DNA from: Maritalea porphyrae
Lineage (GTDB): Bacteria > Pseudomonadota > Alphaproteobacteria > Rhizobiales > Devosiaceae
Direction of reading: 5' to 3'
DNA length: 64,000 nucleotides
Assembly: GCF_030159895.1 (NCBI RefSeq)
Contig: NZ_BSNI01000002.1
Coordinates: 188,039-252,038, forward strand
Shown here: piece by piece, positions 47,260-57,300 of the stretch
How the letters are laid out: each line of letters starts with the position of its first letter
Position numbering within the stretch: position 1 is the stretch's first letter
The notes under the pieces: generated by a model
Told to the model about the DNA's origin: nothing
The model's database searches: none
What the model saw: the letters and a program-made list of their open reading frames with translations, nothing else
Position numbers and translations under genes: made by a program

Positions 47260-47913
47260 ATGAGCTTAGCTGAGCAACTCGCATCAGCGTTAAATCGAGG
47301 CGATGAACAACCCAATATTGAATTGGCCAATAAGCTTGCCAAGCAGAGCGAAACAAGCAGCGAGATATTGGAATTGTTCGGGATCGTCAGACATGGTCAC
47401 AAGCCCCAGCAACATGATGCGATCAAAGTGCTCTATGAGCTGGCTTCATTAAAACCACACAGCTTTGCAGACAAGTTAGAGTTCGTCTTTGACCTTTTGC
47501 GGGCCAAAGACAACCGGGTTTTGTGGGGGACGCTGACGCTGCTTTCAAAATGCTGTCACTTAGACCGCGATGCAACCGCTGAGCAGATGTCTCTCATACT
47601 TGATGCAGCGGCGCGTGGTTCTGTCATCGCAAAAGACGCAACTTTTGATATTCTGTTGGCTGTCGCAAACGACCCTTCATATCAAGAAGCACTTCACCCA
47701 CACATCACTCAGTTCTTAAAAGACGCCAAGCCAAACCAACTGCCAATGTATGCAGAAAAGCTGGCAAACTCGACGCTGCGCTTTAAGTCGGATGAAATCA
47801 CGCACATTCTTTTTTCCCGTCTTGAGGAAATGCCGACAGAGGCGAAACGCAAACGACTTGAAAAAGCAATTGCAAAAATCTCGTTGCCGCCCACACCTTT
47901 GGCGCTTGCTTAA
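47260..47913 (+). CDS. Hypothetical all-helical protein, HEAT-repeat-like
   Basis: A 217-residue soluble protein with no signal peptide or membrane helices. It is predicted entirely helical, with repeated units of paired amphipathic helices spaced about 35-40 residues (for example LFGIVRHGHKPQQHDAIKVL, FVFDLLRAKDNRVLWGTLTL). This suggests an ARM/HEAT-like repeat scaffold. No family recognised. It begins 40 nt after deoD on the same strand and may be co-transcribed with it. Confidence 0.75.
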   Translation: MSLAEQLASALNRGDEQPNIELANKLAKQSETSSEILELFGIVRHGHKPQQHDAIKVLYELASLKPHSFADKLEFVFDLLRAKDNRVLWGTLTLLSKCCHLDRDATAEQMSLILDAAARGSVIAKDATFDILLAVANDPSYQEALHPHITQFLKDAKPNQLPMYAEKLANSTLRFKSDEITHILFSRLEEMPTEAKRKRLEKAIAKISLPPTPLALA

Positions 47914-47968
47914 ACAGTATTTGCCAATTCATAATTTCTAAGCGCGGCGGTTGAATGATCTTAACGAT

Positions 47969-47999
47969 CCCCCATATCCGTTTGGCAAAGATATGGGGG
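47969..47999 (+). promoter_or_regulatory. Hairpin enclosing the ribosome-binding site of a DUF998 gene
   Basis: A perfect 10-bp stem, CCCCCATATC paired with GATATGGGGG, with an 11-nt loop. It ends 4 nt before the ATG at 48004. The GGGGG in the 3' arm is the only ribosome-binding-site-like sequence in reach of the start, so the closed hairpin should block initiation. There is no T-run after it, so it is not a terminator. Confidence 0.55.
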
Positions 48000-48003
48000 C
48001 AAC

Positions 48004-48627
48004 ATGACAAGATCACGATTGATGATCGCACTAGCTATTGCGAGCTATTTTTGGCTGGCAGGTTCAGTGTTGCTGGGCGGCATCAACTATCCCAACTACA
48101 GCCACATCTCTCAATTCATGAGTGAACTCGGCGCTACAGGTTCGCCAATCGGACCTTATATGAACTTGTTTGGGTTCATTGGCACCGAAATACTATTGCT
48201 CTTAGGCTTGGCAATCGCATGGCAACTGCTGCCTAAAAACCCAGCGACTTTGATCGGCTTTGCATTCCTGCTTGCCTATCCAATTCTGATTGGCATCGCC
48301 GCCCTCTCTCCTTGCGATTTTCAATGTCGCCCAAAAGATCCAACGCTCTCTCATACAATCCATATTATTACAGGCTTGCTGGCCTACTTTACCGCAATAT
48401 TAGGGTTAGCAATTTTGTCCTGGCAGCAGACCAAAAGAAGCAATTCTACTTTGCTCAAGCGCATCACAATATTTCTCACGCCAGTTTTGCTGATCCTGCT
48501 TTTAGCACTAACACCCGACAACCCAATTGTCGGCGCTGTGCAACGGCTCGCCGAAACCATCATCTATCTGTGGCTCGTGACATGGCTGTTCCAACTGGCA
48601 AACGACAATCAAACAACAGCAAGCTAG
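48004..48627 (+). CDS. DUF998-family membrane protein (1 of 3)
   Basis: A 207-residue protein with six or seven hydrophobic helices. The DUF998 signature appears as YPNYSHISQFMSELGATG, and there is an SPCDFQC segment between helices. Function unknown. The ribosome-binding site is the GGGGG within a 10-bp hairpin directly upstream. Two further DUF998 genes lie 2.8-4 kb away on the other strand. Confidence 0.88.
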   Translation: MTRSRLMIALAIASYFWLAGSVLLGGINYPNYSHISQFMSELGATGSPIGPYMNLFGFIGTEILLLLGLAIAWQLLPKNPATLIGFAFLLAYPILIGIAALSPCDFQCRPKDPTLSHTIHIITGLLAYFTAILGLAILSWQQTKRSNSTLLKRITIFLTPVLLILLLALTPDNPIVGAVQRLAETIIYLWLVTWLFQLANDNQTTAS

Positions 48628-48706
48628 AACAATCCTCGACCTGCCCTTTTTCAGCCGCGATTAAACCGCTTAATATGCAGGACACAGATTTTAGGGATAG
48701 TTTCAC

Positions 48707-50035
48707 ATGCTCGACAACAATAACGCAGCGCGATTGCGCGAAGGGGTCAAAAGCCTTGAAACCATGACCCGCTTTGCTTTGGCGGTTCTGGCATTGGCGA
48801 GTGGTGTCTACACCTATCTTGGGGTGCGCAGTTTGCTTGATGGGTCGCCCGATATGGTGTTCGCAGCGGCCATCATATATTCCGTCGCCGTTTCCGTCGG
48901 TATTTACGCCTTTTGGACATATATGATGAAGTTCTTACCACTGATGCGTGACAATGCCCGACGAGGCGCGCTGATCGGCGTGATGGCTTTGGGCAGCGTC
49001 ATGATCATCGCCATGTCTTCTTGGCTCAACGCTGCCGCGCTTGCTGGTTCCGCAGCGCTTGAACAACACCTAGCGGTTACATTGGAAGACTATGTAGCTG
49101 ACCTTGATGATGCTCATGGCAACGCCCTGTCTGCACAGTCACTCCTTCCAGACGTCCAACGCGCCTCCGTTCGCTTTTCTCGTCTAGCCGATGATGAGCG
49201 ACGATCTGGCGCGCTCACCGGCACATCGGGTTCAGGTTCTGTTGTGCAGTTGCTCACGCAAATGTCCGCCCAATTGGATGAATTGGGCAGCACCATCGAC
49301 AATTCTCGCTCGACCGTTGCTGAACAGTTCGAAAAAGGCTCAACCCATTTGGCAAATATGCGCGCGCTCGTTTCAGGTGAAGGCGCGGTGCAACCAAGGG
49401 CCGACAAATTCGCCGCCGAAGCTGTCGCCCTCACGGGAGTTATCGCTTCTTTGCAAGAAACATCTATCGCCTCATCTGTTAGCCGCGCTGCGGACGACTT
49501 GTCGCTTGGCTTTATCGCCCCAGTGGCTGATGGCGGCACGCAAGACCTAGCTGACCGACAAGACGAAGTGATGCAATCTGTAATGGGCGCGGTGCAAGCC
49601 CAATCCGTGGCGCTAAAAACCGCTGCCGACAAAATCCTTGCTGAACCTCAAGTTCAACCACGCCGCTTTGTGCCGCTCTCTTCAGCAGAAGCGGTGTTGC
49701 TTTATGCACGTGACTTCCTGCCCAGCTGGGCTGGCGCGATTTCAATCGATCTGCTGCCAATGGTGCTGGTGCTAATTCTTGCTGTGGTCTACTCGGCCAG
49801 CCGCCGCGAAGCCCGCACACTAGATGCAGCAGACAAAATCACCGCCGCCGAAATGATGCGCGCGGTGTCATTGTTCAACGAAATGAACGAGGGCCACAAA
49901 TCTCAAACAGCAGCTGCCTCAATTGAAGATGTCGATGATGAAAAGTCTGCAAACGCTGAAACCGGCACCAAAAGTGACGATCCGAATGTCACACCAATCG
50001 ACGCCGCAAAACGGCAAGACAGCAAGTCATCATAG
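48707..50035 (+). CDS. Membrane protein with large periplasmic helical domain, unknown function
   Basis: A 442-residue protein. Three membrane helices lie near residues 21-42, 51-72 and 88-110. A long helical, Ala/Ser-rich region (about 115-340) with coiled-coil-like heptads follows, probably periplasmic. A fourth helix is near 343-364 (SIDLLPMVLVLILAVVY), followed by an 80-residue acidic cytoplasmic tail. I recognise no named family. AGGGA is 9 nt before the ATG. A ClpP-like protease gene starts 2 nt after its stop, so the two are almost certainly one operon and likely work together. Confidence 0.78.
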   Translation: MLDNNNAARLREGVKSLETMTRFALAVLALASGVYTYLGVRSLLDGSPDMVFAAAIIYSVAVSVGIYAFWTYMMKFLPLMRDNARRGALIGVMALGSVMIIAMSSWLNAAALAGSAALEQHLAVTLEDYVADLDDAHGNALSAQSLLPDVQRASVRFSRLADDERRSGALTGTSGSGSVVQLLTQMSAQLDELGSTIDNSRSTVAEQFEKGSTHLANMRALVSGEGAVQPRADKFAAEAVALTGVIASLQETSIASSVSRAADDLSLGFIAPVADGGTQDLADRQDEVMQSVMGAVQAQSVALKTAADKILAEPQVQPRRFVPLSSAEAVLLYARDFLPSWAGAISIDLLPMVLVLILAVVYSASRREARTLDAADKITAAEMMRAVSLFNEMNEGHKSQTAAASIEDVDDEKSANAETGTKSDDPNVTPIDAAKRQDSKSS

Positions 50036-50037
50036 CT

Positions 50038-50805
50038 ATGAGCAGCGTGGATCAAAGCAATCGACTAAGATTTGGGTGGCCAAATGACGCCAATCTAATG
50101 CGCGCCATATTTTTTGGCTTACTGATTGGTACTGGTACATTGTTGTTTTTGGACTTTCAGGCCCTAAATACATCCACCGTACAAGACTTGCCGCTTGAAC
50201 GTCCTATTCTACCGGCTATCGATCGACCTGAAATTGATCCGAACGCGCCTGAGTTTTCTCCAGACGAGCGGGTCACCGTGCAACCCGAAATTCTGTCTGC
50301 GCCGGTCACCGCAACATTGGCGCAAAATGGGATTATGTTGCTTTCTGGCTATATCGAACCCGGTGCTGCCCCGCGAATAATCGAAGAACTTGAACGCACC
50401 AAAGAATATATCAAAACTGTTCAAATCAACTCGCCCGGCGGTTCGGTGAATGACGCCCTAGCGATTTCACAGTTTATTCGATCATCGGGGTTTGAAACGC
50501 TCGTGGATGGCGGCGGTTTTTGTGCATCCTCATGCCCATTGGTCTTTGCCGGTGGCAAGACCAGAACTGCCAGCAAGAAGGCAACCATCGGGTTGCACCA
50601 GATTTACGGGGCAACGCCAGACATTACGCCACCACAGGCCATGTCGGATGCGCAAACAACAACGGCGCAAATCACAACCCATTTAGAAGAAATGGGCGTA
50701 GATACCAAAATCTGGATACACGCCTTAAAGACCCCACCCAACAAACTCTATTATCTAACAAACGACGAATTGACCGACTACAAACTGGCAACAAAACTGC
50801 GCTAG
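50038..50805 (+). CDS. Membrane-anchored ClpP-like (COG3904-type) protein
   Basis: A 255-residue protein: one membrane helix near residues 22-39, then a disordered proline-rich linker, then a ClpP/crotonase-like domain (about 95-250), probably facing the periplasm. Protease-like landmarks are the oxyanion SPGGSV (132-137), the probable nucleophile S164 in CASSC, and the probable catalytic histidine H187 in GLHQIYG. The CxSxC arrangement around the serine is seen in COG3904-type proteins. It starts 2 nt after the four-helix membrane protein gene with little ribosome-binding site of its own, implying coupled translation. The substrate is unknown. Confidence 0.85.
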   Translation: MSSVDQSNRLRFGWPNDANLMRAIFFGLLIGTGTLLFLDFQALNTSTVQDLPLERPILPAIDRPEIDPNAPEFSPDERVTVQPEILSAPVTATLAQNGIMLLSGYIEPGAAPRIIEELERTKEYIKTVQINSPGGSVNDALAISQFIRSSGFETLVDGGGFCASSCPLVFAGGKTRTASKKATIGLHQIYGATPDITPPQAMSDAQTTTAQITTHLEEMGVDTKIWIHALKTPPNKLYYLTNDELTDYKLATKLR

Positions 50806-50814
50806 TTAAGAAGG

Positions 50815-51384
50815 TTAGACAGCCCGTTTGTGAAAAAAGCAGGCCATCCATAAAAGAGCTACACCTAGCCCGAACCGCTCTAAAACCCCGGCAATGCTGG
50901 GCAAAAAGTAGATAACTGGGCCCATGCTGACAACAACCAAGAATGCAATGAAGCTGATGGCTTTTACCTTGGTATCTTCACTCGCATAGGCATGTCGGCC
51001 AATGCCGGCTGCTAAGCCAATTGCTGCGATGATAAACAAAAAACCGTGCCAATGGGCCAAAGGTTCTGCAAAAAACTGAGTGGTATCTATCGATCGTTGA
51101 TTGAATGTGCCCGCGCCGATCATGCAGATGCCAAACACGATAAATGGCATATACTCGCGTTGATGTTTCGCAACTTTTTGCAACGCATCGAAAAAAACGC
51201 CAAAGCCAAGGTTGATAAAACCAACCCGCATGATCCATGCATTTGGCATTTGTTGTCCGGCAAGCTCACCAGTTGTATGGCGCACCCAATTATAGTCTGG
51301 GTGCGTAAAAAATGGTGCAATTAACGCCGCCACAACGCAAATGCATATCCCAAATAGGCTCCAGCTTCGGTCGATTTGCACCAT
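50815..51384 (-). CDS. DUF998-family membrane protein (2 of 3)
   Basis: A 189-residue protein with about six hydrophobic helices. The conserved stretch TTGELAGQQMPNAWIMRVGF aligns with the equivalent stretch in the next gene, and FNQRSID follows. AGGGG is 8 nt before the ATG. The gene is convergent with the ClpP-like gene, with only 9 bp between stops, and in tandem with its paralogue 91 bp upstream. Function unknown. Confidence 0.85.
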   Translation of the reverse strand: MVQIDRSWSLFGICICVVAALIAPFFTHPDYNWVRHTTGELAGQQMPNAWIMRVGFINLGFGVFFDALQKVAKHQREYMPFIVFGICMIGAGTFNQRSIDTTQFFAEPLAHWHGFLFIIAAIGLAAGIGRHAYASEDTKVKAISFIAFLVVVSMGPVIYFLPSIAGVLERFGLGVALLWMACFFHKRAV

Positions 51385-51475
51385 CCACTAGCCCCTTCAA
51401 ATCGCGCCCAATTGCGACGCCATTTAAAGCATATGTTCATAATCAAATGTGTGAATTGTCAAGTGCGTTAAGCGC

Positions 51476-52042
51476 TCAACCGTCCATTTGGCGCATTGGA
51501 AGATAGATCATGAACCAAATAAAACTGATCAAAAACATCAATCTTTGCAGCAGCCCCGCATAGTTGGGTAGTTGCCACATGGCAAGCGGAAATATAATTG
51601 AAGCAGCGGCTGCGACAGCGGATAGAATGAGGGCAAGTCTTGAGCGCATATGATACATGCGCCATGCAACACCGAAACCAAAAGCAAAACCCATTGCGGT
51701 AGCAAAAAGCGAGTGCAACCAATCATCACTCATGTCATAGGCCAAACTAGCATCAATCGGACGGTGGGAGAAAACGGCAACAAGCACCATCGATAGGCCA
51801 AAAAACCAAAACAGGCTATTTTGCCACTCGCCCGCACGCAAGCGCGACGTTGCATCAAACAAAATGCCCAACCCGAACCCGACAAAACCCAACCGCATTA
51901 TCCACGCACCCGCAACCAATTGCCCTGCCTGCTGCGAGGTCGTGTGTTCAATCCAATTGAAGTTGTTTGGCGAATACGCCGGGCCAACAAGCATCGCCAG
52001 TACAATTGTATAAACCCCGATGGCAGTCGCGCTACGCCACAT
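51476..52042 (-). CDS. DUF998-family membrane protein (3 of 3)
   Basis: A 188-residue protein with about six helices, a tandem paralogue of the gene downstream. It shares TTSQQAGQ, AWIMRLGFVGFGLGILFDA and FSHRPIDAS at matching positions. GGGAGGG precedes the ATG. Together the two look like an old local duplication. Function unknown. Confidence 0.85.
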   Translation of the reverse strand: MWRSATAIGVYTIVLAMLVGPAYSPNNFNWIEHTTSQQAGQLVAGAWIMRLGFVGFGLGILFDATSRLRAGEWQNSLFWFFGLSMVLVAVFSHRPIDASLAYDMSDDWLHSLFATAMGFAFGFGVAWRMYHMRSRLALILSAVAAAASIIFPLAMWQLPNYAGLLQRLMFLISFIWFMIYLPMRQMDG

Positions 52043-52121
52043 AACTCCCTCCCACTTTGCAAATAAGCGTTACAGCAGTGCGGTTGATCATGTGATGATT
52101 TGGGTCAACAAAATAAGCAGA

Positions 52122-52709
52122 CTAGCGCAATACCAGTTCGATCACATCATGGGTTGATTCAAATTGAGGAGAAGGCAGTTCAAGCAAAAGCGAGCCTGGC
52201 TGACCCAGCGACTCAAACAAACACCCGACTTTGTTGCGGCTTTCATCGTCGCCATAGTTTCGCGGCTCTTCATAGCCATAATGGCCAGCGCCCTTAAAGG
52301 CGACGCCGCTCTCTTGCATAGTGAGGTGGCCCGTAAAGCGCTGTGAACCGGTTAACTTCTCGAGCTTTAGGTGAGAGCCCACCTTTGTGATACGGCAATC
52401 GAAATACCGATAGCTCACAAGCGCAGATATGCCGCCAAGCTTTATTGTTCGGCACCGGTAGTCACCAGCAGGCACAACCTTTGGTGCCCCTATGCCTTGG
52501 TGATAAAGTTTTGATACAGTATCACGTTCAGCCGGGTCCTCGCCAAGCATGGCCTCGGCCATTCCTTTTATGCGCGATTGGTCAATCGTCGCCAATCGAG
52601 AAAAGTCTTTTGCAGAGAGGTTTAAACCGTCTGGGACACAGGATCCCGCATAAGCCGAGGAGCAAACCAAGGCGAAAAGAGTTGAAAGAACCAGTTTCGC
52701 CTTGATCAT
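52122..52709 (-). CDS. DUF4893-family secreted protein
   Basis: A 195-residue protein with a signal peptide (MIKAKLVLSTLFALVCSSAYA, cleavage after AYA). The mature domain has the DUF4893 core pattern PAGDYRCRTIKLGG and four cysteines after cleavage that could form disulfides. Its ribosome-binding site AGGAG overlaps the leuC stop codon (TAGGAG), so it is translated right behind leuC. Function unknown, periplasmic location likely. Confidence 0.83.
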   Translation of the reverse strand: MIKAKLVLSTLFALVCSSAYAGSCVPDGLNLSAKDFSRLATIDQSRIKGMAEAMLGEDPAERDTVSKLYHQGIGAPKVVPAGDYRCRTIKLGGISALVSYRYFDCRITKVGSHLKLEKLTGSQRFTGHLTMQESGVAFKGAGHYGYEEPRNYGDDESRNKVGCLFESLGQPGSLLLELPSPQFESTHDVIELVLR

Positions 52710-52718
52710 ATCTATCTC

Positions 52719-54122
52719 CTACAGATCGCGGACATCCACAAAGTGGCCAGCAACGGCTGCCGCCGCAGCCATCGCCGGGCTAACCAAATGGGTGCGGCCC
52801 TTAAAGCCTTGGCGGCCCTCAAAGTTACGGTTCGACGTGGAAGCACACCGCTCTTCTGGTTTCAATTTGTCAGCATTCATCGCCAAGCACATTGAACAAC
52901 CAGGCTCGCGCCATTCGCAACCAGCTTCGATAAAGATCTTATCCAATCCCTCAGCTTCGGCTTGCTCTTTCACGATCCCTGAACCGGGTACAATCATTGC
53001 GCTTACGGTTGAGGCGATCTTTTTGCCCTTCAGCACTTCAGCTGCTGCACGAAAGTCTTCGATCCGGCCGTTGGTGCATGAACCAATAAACACGCGATCA
53101 ATAGTGATATCCGTAATCTTGGTGCCTGGCTTTAGGCCCATATAATCAAGCGCACGCCATTTCGAAGAACGGGTGTTTTCGTTTTCAATATCATCAGGGT
53201 TTGGCACAACACCAGTAACCGCAACAACATCCTCTGGTGAGGAACCCCATGTGACAATCGGGGTAAGGTTCGCTGCATCCAAAGTGATCTCTTTGTCAAA
53301 CACCGCGCCTTCGTCAGTCTTCAAGGTTTCCCAATAGGCTTTCGCCATATCGAACGCCTCGCCTTTCGGCGCGCGTGGTTTGCCTTGGATATAGTCAAAT
53401 GTCTTTTGGTCCGGAGCGATCAAACCAGCGCGCGCGCCGCCTTCAATCGACATGTTACAAACCGTCATCCGGCCTTCCATCGACAAAGCTTCAATTGCTT
53501 CGCCCGCATATTCGATCACATGGCCGGTACCACCAGCTGTGCCAATCTCGCCAATAATCGCGAGAACGATATCTTTTGCGGTCACGCCTTCTGGCAATTT
53601 GCCATTCACCGTCACCCGCATATTCTTGGCTTTTGATTGGATCAAGGTCTGAGTGGCAAGCACATGCTCTACCTCAGAAGTACCAATGCCATGCGCCAAT
53701 GCGCCAAACGCGCCATGAGTTGAAGTGTGGCTGTCGCCGCAAACAATGGTCATGCCTGGCAAGGTAAAGCCTTGCTCAGGTCCAACAATGTGCACAACCC
53801 CTTGGCGCTTATCCAGCTCGTCGAAATACTCAACTTCGAAATCTTTGGCGTTCTTCGCCAAAGTCTCGACTTGCAATTTGCTGTCTGGATCATCGATGCC
53901 ATTTGAGCGATCTGTCGTTGGCACATTGTGGTCCACAACCGCCAAAGTACGTTTTGGTGCACGTACTTTGCGGCCAGCCAAACGGAGCCCTTCAAACGCC
54001 TGTGGGCTCGTCACTTCGTGCACAAGGTGACGGTCAATATAAAGAAGGCTCGTGCCGTCTTCATTGTTGGTCACCAAATGATCGTCCCAGATCTTGTCGT
54101 AAAGTGTGCGTGCGCTCGTCAT
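52719..54122 (-). CDS. leuC: 3-isopropylmalate dehydratase large subunit
   Basis: Iron-sulfur subunit of isopropylmalate isomerase in leucine biosynthesis, 467 residues. The [4Fe-4S] ligands are in [13 protein letters not shown] and [11 protein letters not shown]. The family start [12 protein letters not shown] supports the ATG at 54122; a TTG at 54152 adds ten residues without a ribosome-binding site. It is separated from leuD by small membrane-protein genes. A DUF4893 gene is coupled behind it. Confidence 0.97.
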   Translation of the reverse strand: MTSARTLYDKIWDDHLVTNNEDGTSLLYIDRHLVHEVTSPQAFEGLRLAGRKVRAPKRTLAVVDHNVPTTDRSNGIDDPDSKLQVETLAKNAKDFEVEYFDELDKRQGVVHIVGPEQGFTLPGMTIVCGDSHTSTHGAFGALAHGIGTSEVEHVLATQTLIQSKAKNMRVTVNGKLPEGVTAKDIVLAIIGEIGTAGGTGHVIEYAGEAIEALSMEGRMTVCNMSIEGGARAGLIAPDQKTFDYIQGKPRAPKGEAFDMAKAYWETLKTDEGAVFDKEITLDAANLTPIVTWGSSPEDVVAVTGVVPNPDDIENENTRSSKWRALDYMGLKPGTKITDITIDRVFIGSCTNGRIEDFRAAAEVLKGKKIASTVSAMIVPGSGIVKEQAEAEGLDKIFIEAGCEWREPGCSMCLAMNADKLKPEERCASTSNRNFEGRQGFKGRTHLVSPAMAAAAAVAGHFVDVRDL

Positions 54123-54348
54123 CGTTCGGTTTTCTCGTTCGGCTAATGTCAAAGGGATTTCGATCCATGTTTTTAAGACCCTGAACCAACCCGGTCAAGG
54201 CTGGTGGCTAAAGATCGGTTCGCCACAACACCTGCACACAAAAGTGGATAAGACCAATGGCTAGTTTTGTGCAGACCATTTCCTACTTCTTTTATTTACA
54301 ATCAAGGATTAGGCTCACCCCATGTCATCACCAAAAGGGGTCACAACG

Positions 54349-57300
54349 ATGGCGCAGGTTCAAACCTCCAATAAAGCGCATTTGGTTGCCGCAGCACATA
54401 AGCTCGGCTCCAGCGAAAAGAGTTTCGCAAATTTCCTTGTTCATCTTACAAATTCCATCGACGAAACAGACTTAAGTCATTATAATATTGATGAATTTCT
54501 AGATATTGCACGTAAGACATATGAGAATTTGGGCAAGCGGCAGTCCAAAGAACACTCAATAACCATCACGCCACTGGGCGATAAAAACAACACCCACATC
54601 ATCGACGTCTACAACGAAGACATGCCGTTTATCGTTGATTCGGGTTTGGGTGCGATCCGCGCTTGTGGAGCGGATATTCGCCTTTTTGCCCACCCGATTT
54701 TGCCAATCAAAATCGATGGCGAAAAAATTGAAGTGCTTGAAAAACTTGAAGATGGCGCCGAAACAGAAAGCCTTCTGCACGTCCATTTTGACCCCGGCCT
54801 TTCCCCAGATGCGGTTAAAGCCATAGAAACTGAAATGAACAATGTGCTTGTTCAGGTACGTCGCGCTGTTGTGGGATGGCGCCCGATGTTGGAAAAACTT
54901 GGCGATGTGGTGCGCAATTATCGCAATAATCCGCCCCAAGTTGATGAAGCCGTACTGTCAGAAAGCATGCACTTCCTTGGCTGGTTGGCCGATCACAATT
55001 TCACCTTCCTTGGAATGCGTGAATATCAATTCTCTGAAGTTGATGGTGAACCACATCTCGAGCCAATTCCAGATAGCGGTCTGGGCATCCTTTCCGATCC
55101 AAACCTATTCTTCTTGCGTCATGGCGAAGACTATGTGGAAATGACCGCACAACATGCGGACTTCTTGACCAAATCTGCACCGCTTATGGTGACCAAGGCC
55201 AATATCAAGTCAGTGGTGCACCGTCGCGCGCACATGGACTATATCGGCATCAAGCAATTCAATGAAGACGGCTCCATTGCCGGTGAATTGCGGATCATTG
55301 GCCTTTTCACATCTATGTCGCTGGCTACACCGCACACCGAAGTGCCACTTCTGCGCCGCAAGGTGATGGAAGTTATGCGCCGGTCAGGACATAATCCGAA
55401 CTCGCACTCTGGCAAAGCTTTGATGAACGCGTTGGACAATTATCCACGCGAAGAGCTCTTCCAAATTGATGAGGAGTTGCTTTTCGAATTTGCCACAACG
55501 ATTTCAGCGCTCGCTGATCGACCACGCGTGCGCGTTTTGCCCCGGATAGACCCGTTCGACAACTTTGTTTCGATTTTGATGTTCATGTCGCGGGATCGCT
55601 ACAATTCGCAGTTGCGCGAACAGGTCGGCGAATACTTGGCGCAAGAATATGATGCGCGCGTGTCCACTTATTACCCCAATTTCCCGGAAGGGGAATTGGT
55701 GTCCGTGCATTTCATCCTTGGCCGCAATGGTGGTGTCACCCCACGCCCAAGCCGCGACGAGCTAGAAGCGTACATCACAGAGATGACATACTCCTATGGG
55801 GACCGTCTTTTGGCAGCCGCCGAAGATCCACGGGATGTCATCGACTATGCGAACGCGTTCACCAACGCTTATCAGGAAAAATACGACCACGCTGAAGCGC
55901 TAAGAGACATTGAACAATTCCAGCTCTTAATGGACGATCGGCAAATTGCGGTACGCCTAAGCAAACATGCACGCCGCGAAGGGGCTTATTCGCTCAAGCT
56001 ATACCACCGCACAACAGCTATTCCATTGAGCGCTCGCGTGCCAATGCTTGAAAACTTTGGCTTTAAAGTGGTCAATGAGCGCACCTACACGGTGACCCCA
56101 AAGAACACTGATGATCGCGTCATGCACGATATGACGATCAAAGCGCCAGGCATCAAACAAGACCTGACGCAAATCGACAACGTCATAGAACGCGCGATTA
56201 AAGCGGTGTGGTACAAAGACGTCGAAAATGATGGCTTCAACAGACTAACCGTAAGGGCAGCACTTGAATGGGATGATGTGTCTATCATCCGCGCGCTCGG
56301 TCGCTACCTAAAGCAGACGGGCATCACCTACTCGCAACGCTATATGTGGGACACGCTGTCCAAACATCCAGATGTTGCCTTGGCAATTGTTGACCTGTTC
56401 CATGTCCGCCACGCCCCTGATTTTGTTGGTGATCGCACCAGCGTTGAAGCAAAAGCACGCGAAACTGTGTCGGCCACATTGGAAGCCATCACCTCACTTG
56501 ATGACGACACAATTGTGCGGCGCTATGTGAACCTGGTTGATTCAAGTCTTCGCACCAACTTCTTCCAACGTGTTGACGATAAACGTCGCCCAGCCCTAGC
56601 CATCAAATATGATGCGTCCAAAGTGGACGGACTACCTGAGCCACGTCCTTTCCGCGAAATCCATGTCTATAGCCCACGGGTTGAAGGCGTACATTTGCGC
56701 GGCGGCATGATCGCTCGTGGTGGCTTGCGTTGGTCGGATCGACCAGAAGATTTCCGCACCGAGGTCTTGGGACTTGTGAAAGCCCAAATGGTGAAGAACG
56801 CGGTGATCGTTCCAGTAGGCGCCAAAGGCGGCTTTGTGCCAAAGCAAATCAAATCCAGCGCCACGCGCGAAGAGTTCATTGCTGAAGGCACAGAAAGCTA
56901 CAAAATCTTTATTGGCTCTTTGCTCGACATAACGGACAATCTGGACGGCGATGCGGTCATTCCACCGAAAAACGTCGTCCGCCAAGATGGCGATGACCCC
57001 TATTTGGTTGTTGCCGCCGACAAAGGTACTGCCACGTTCTCTGATACTGCGAATGCGATATCAGATGAACGCAATTTCTGGCTCTCTGATGCATTTGCCT
57101 CTGGTGGCTCTGTTGGTTACGACCACAAAAAGATGGGCATCACCGCGCGCGGTGGCTGGGAGGCGGTAAAACGCCACTTCCGCGAACTGGATAAAGACAT
57201 TCAAAACGAACCATTCACCGCCGTCGGTGTTGGTGATATGTCAGGCGATGTGTTCGGCAACGGCATGCTTTTGTCAAAAGCAACAAAACTTGTGGCCGCG

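Noticed and set aside
53701-54030. Long plus-strand frames inside leuC
   Set aside because: They are antisense shadows of a clearly conserved coding gene with no independent start signals.
54235-54272. CACAAAA/TTTTGTG inverted repeat upstream of NAD-glutamate dehydrogenase
   Set aside because: The arms are 7 bp and 21 bp apart in an AT-rich region and could arise by chance; not strong enough to call an operator.
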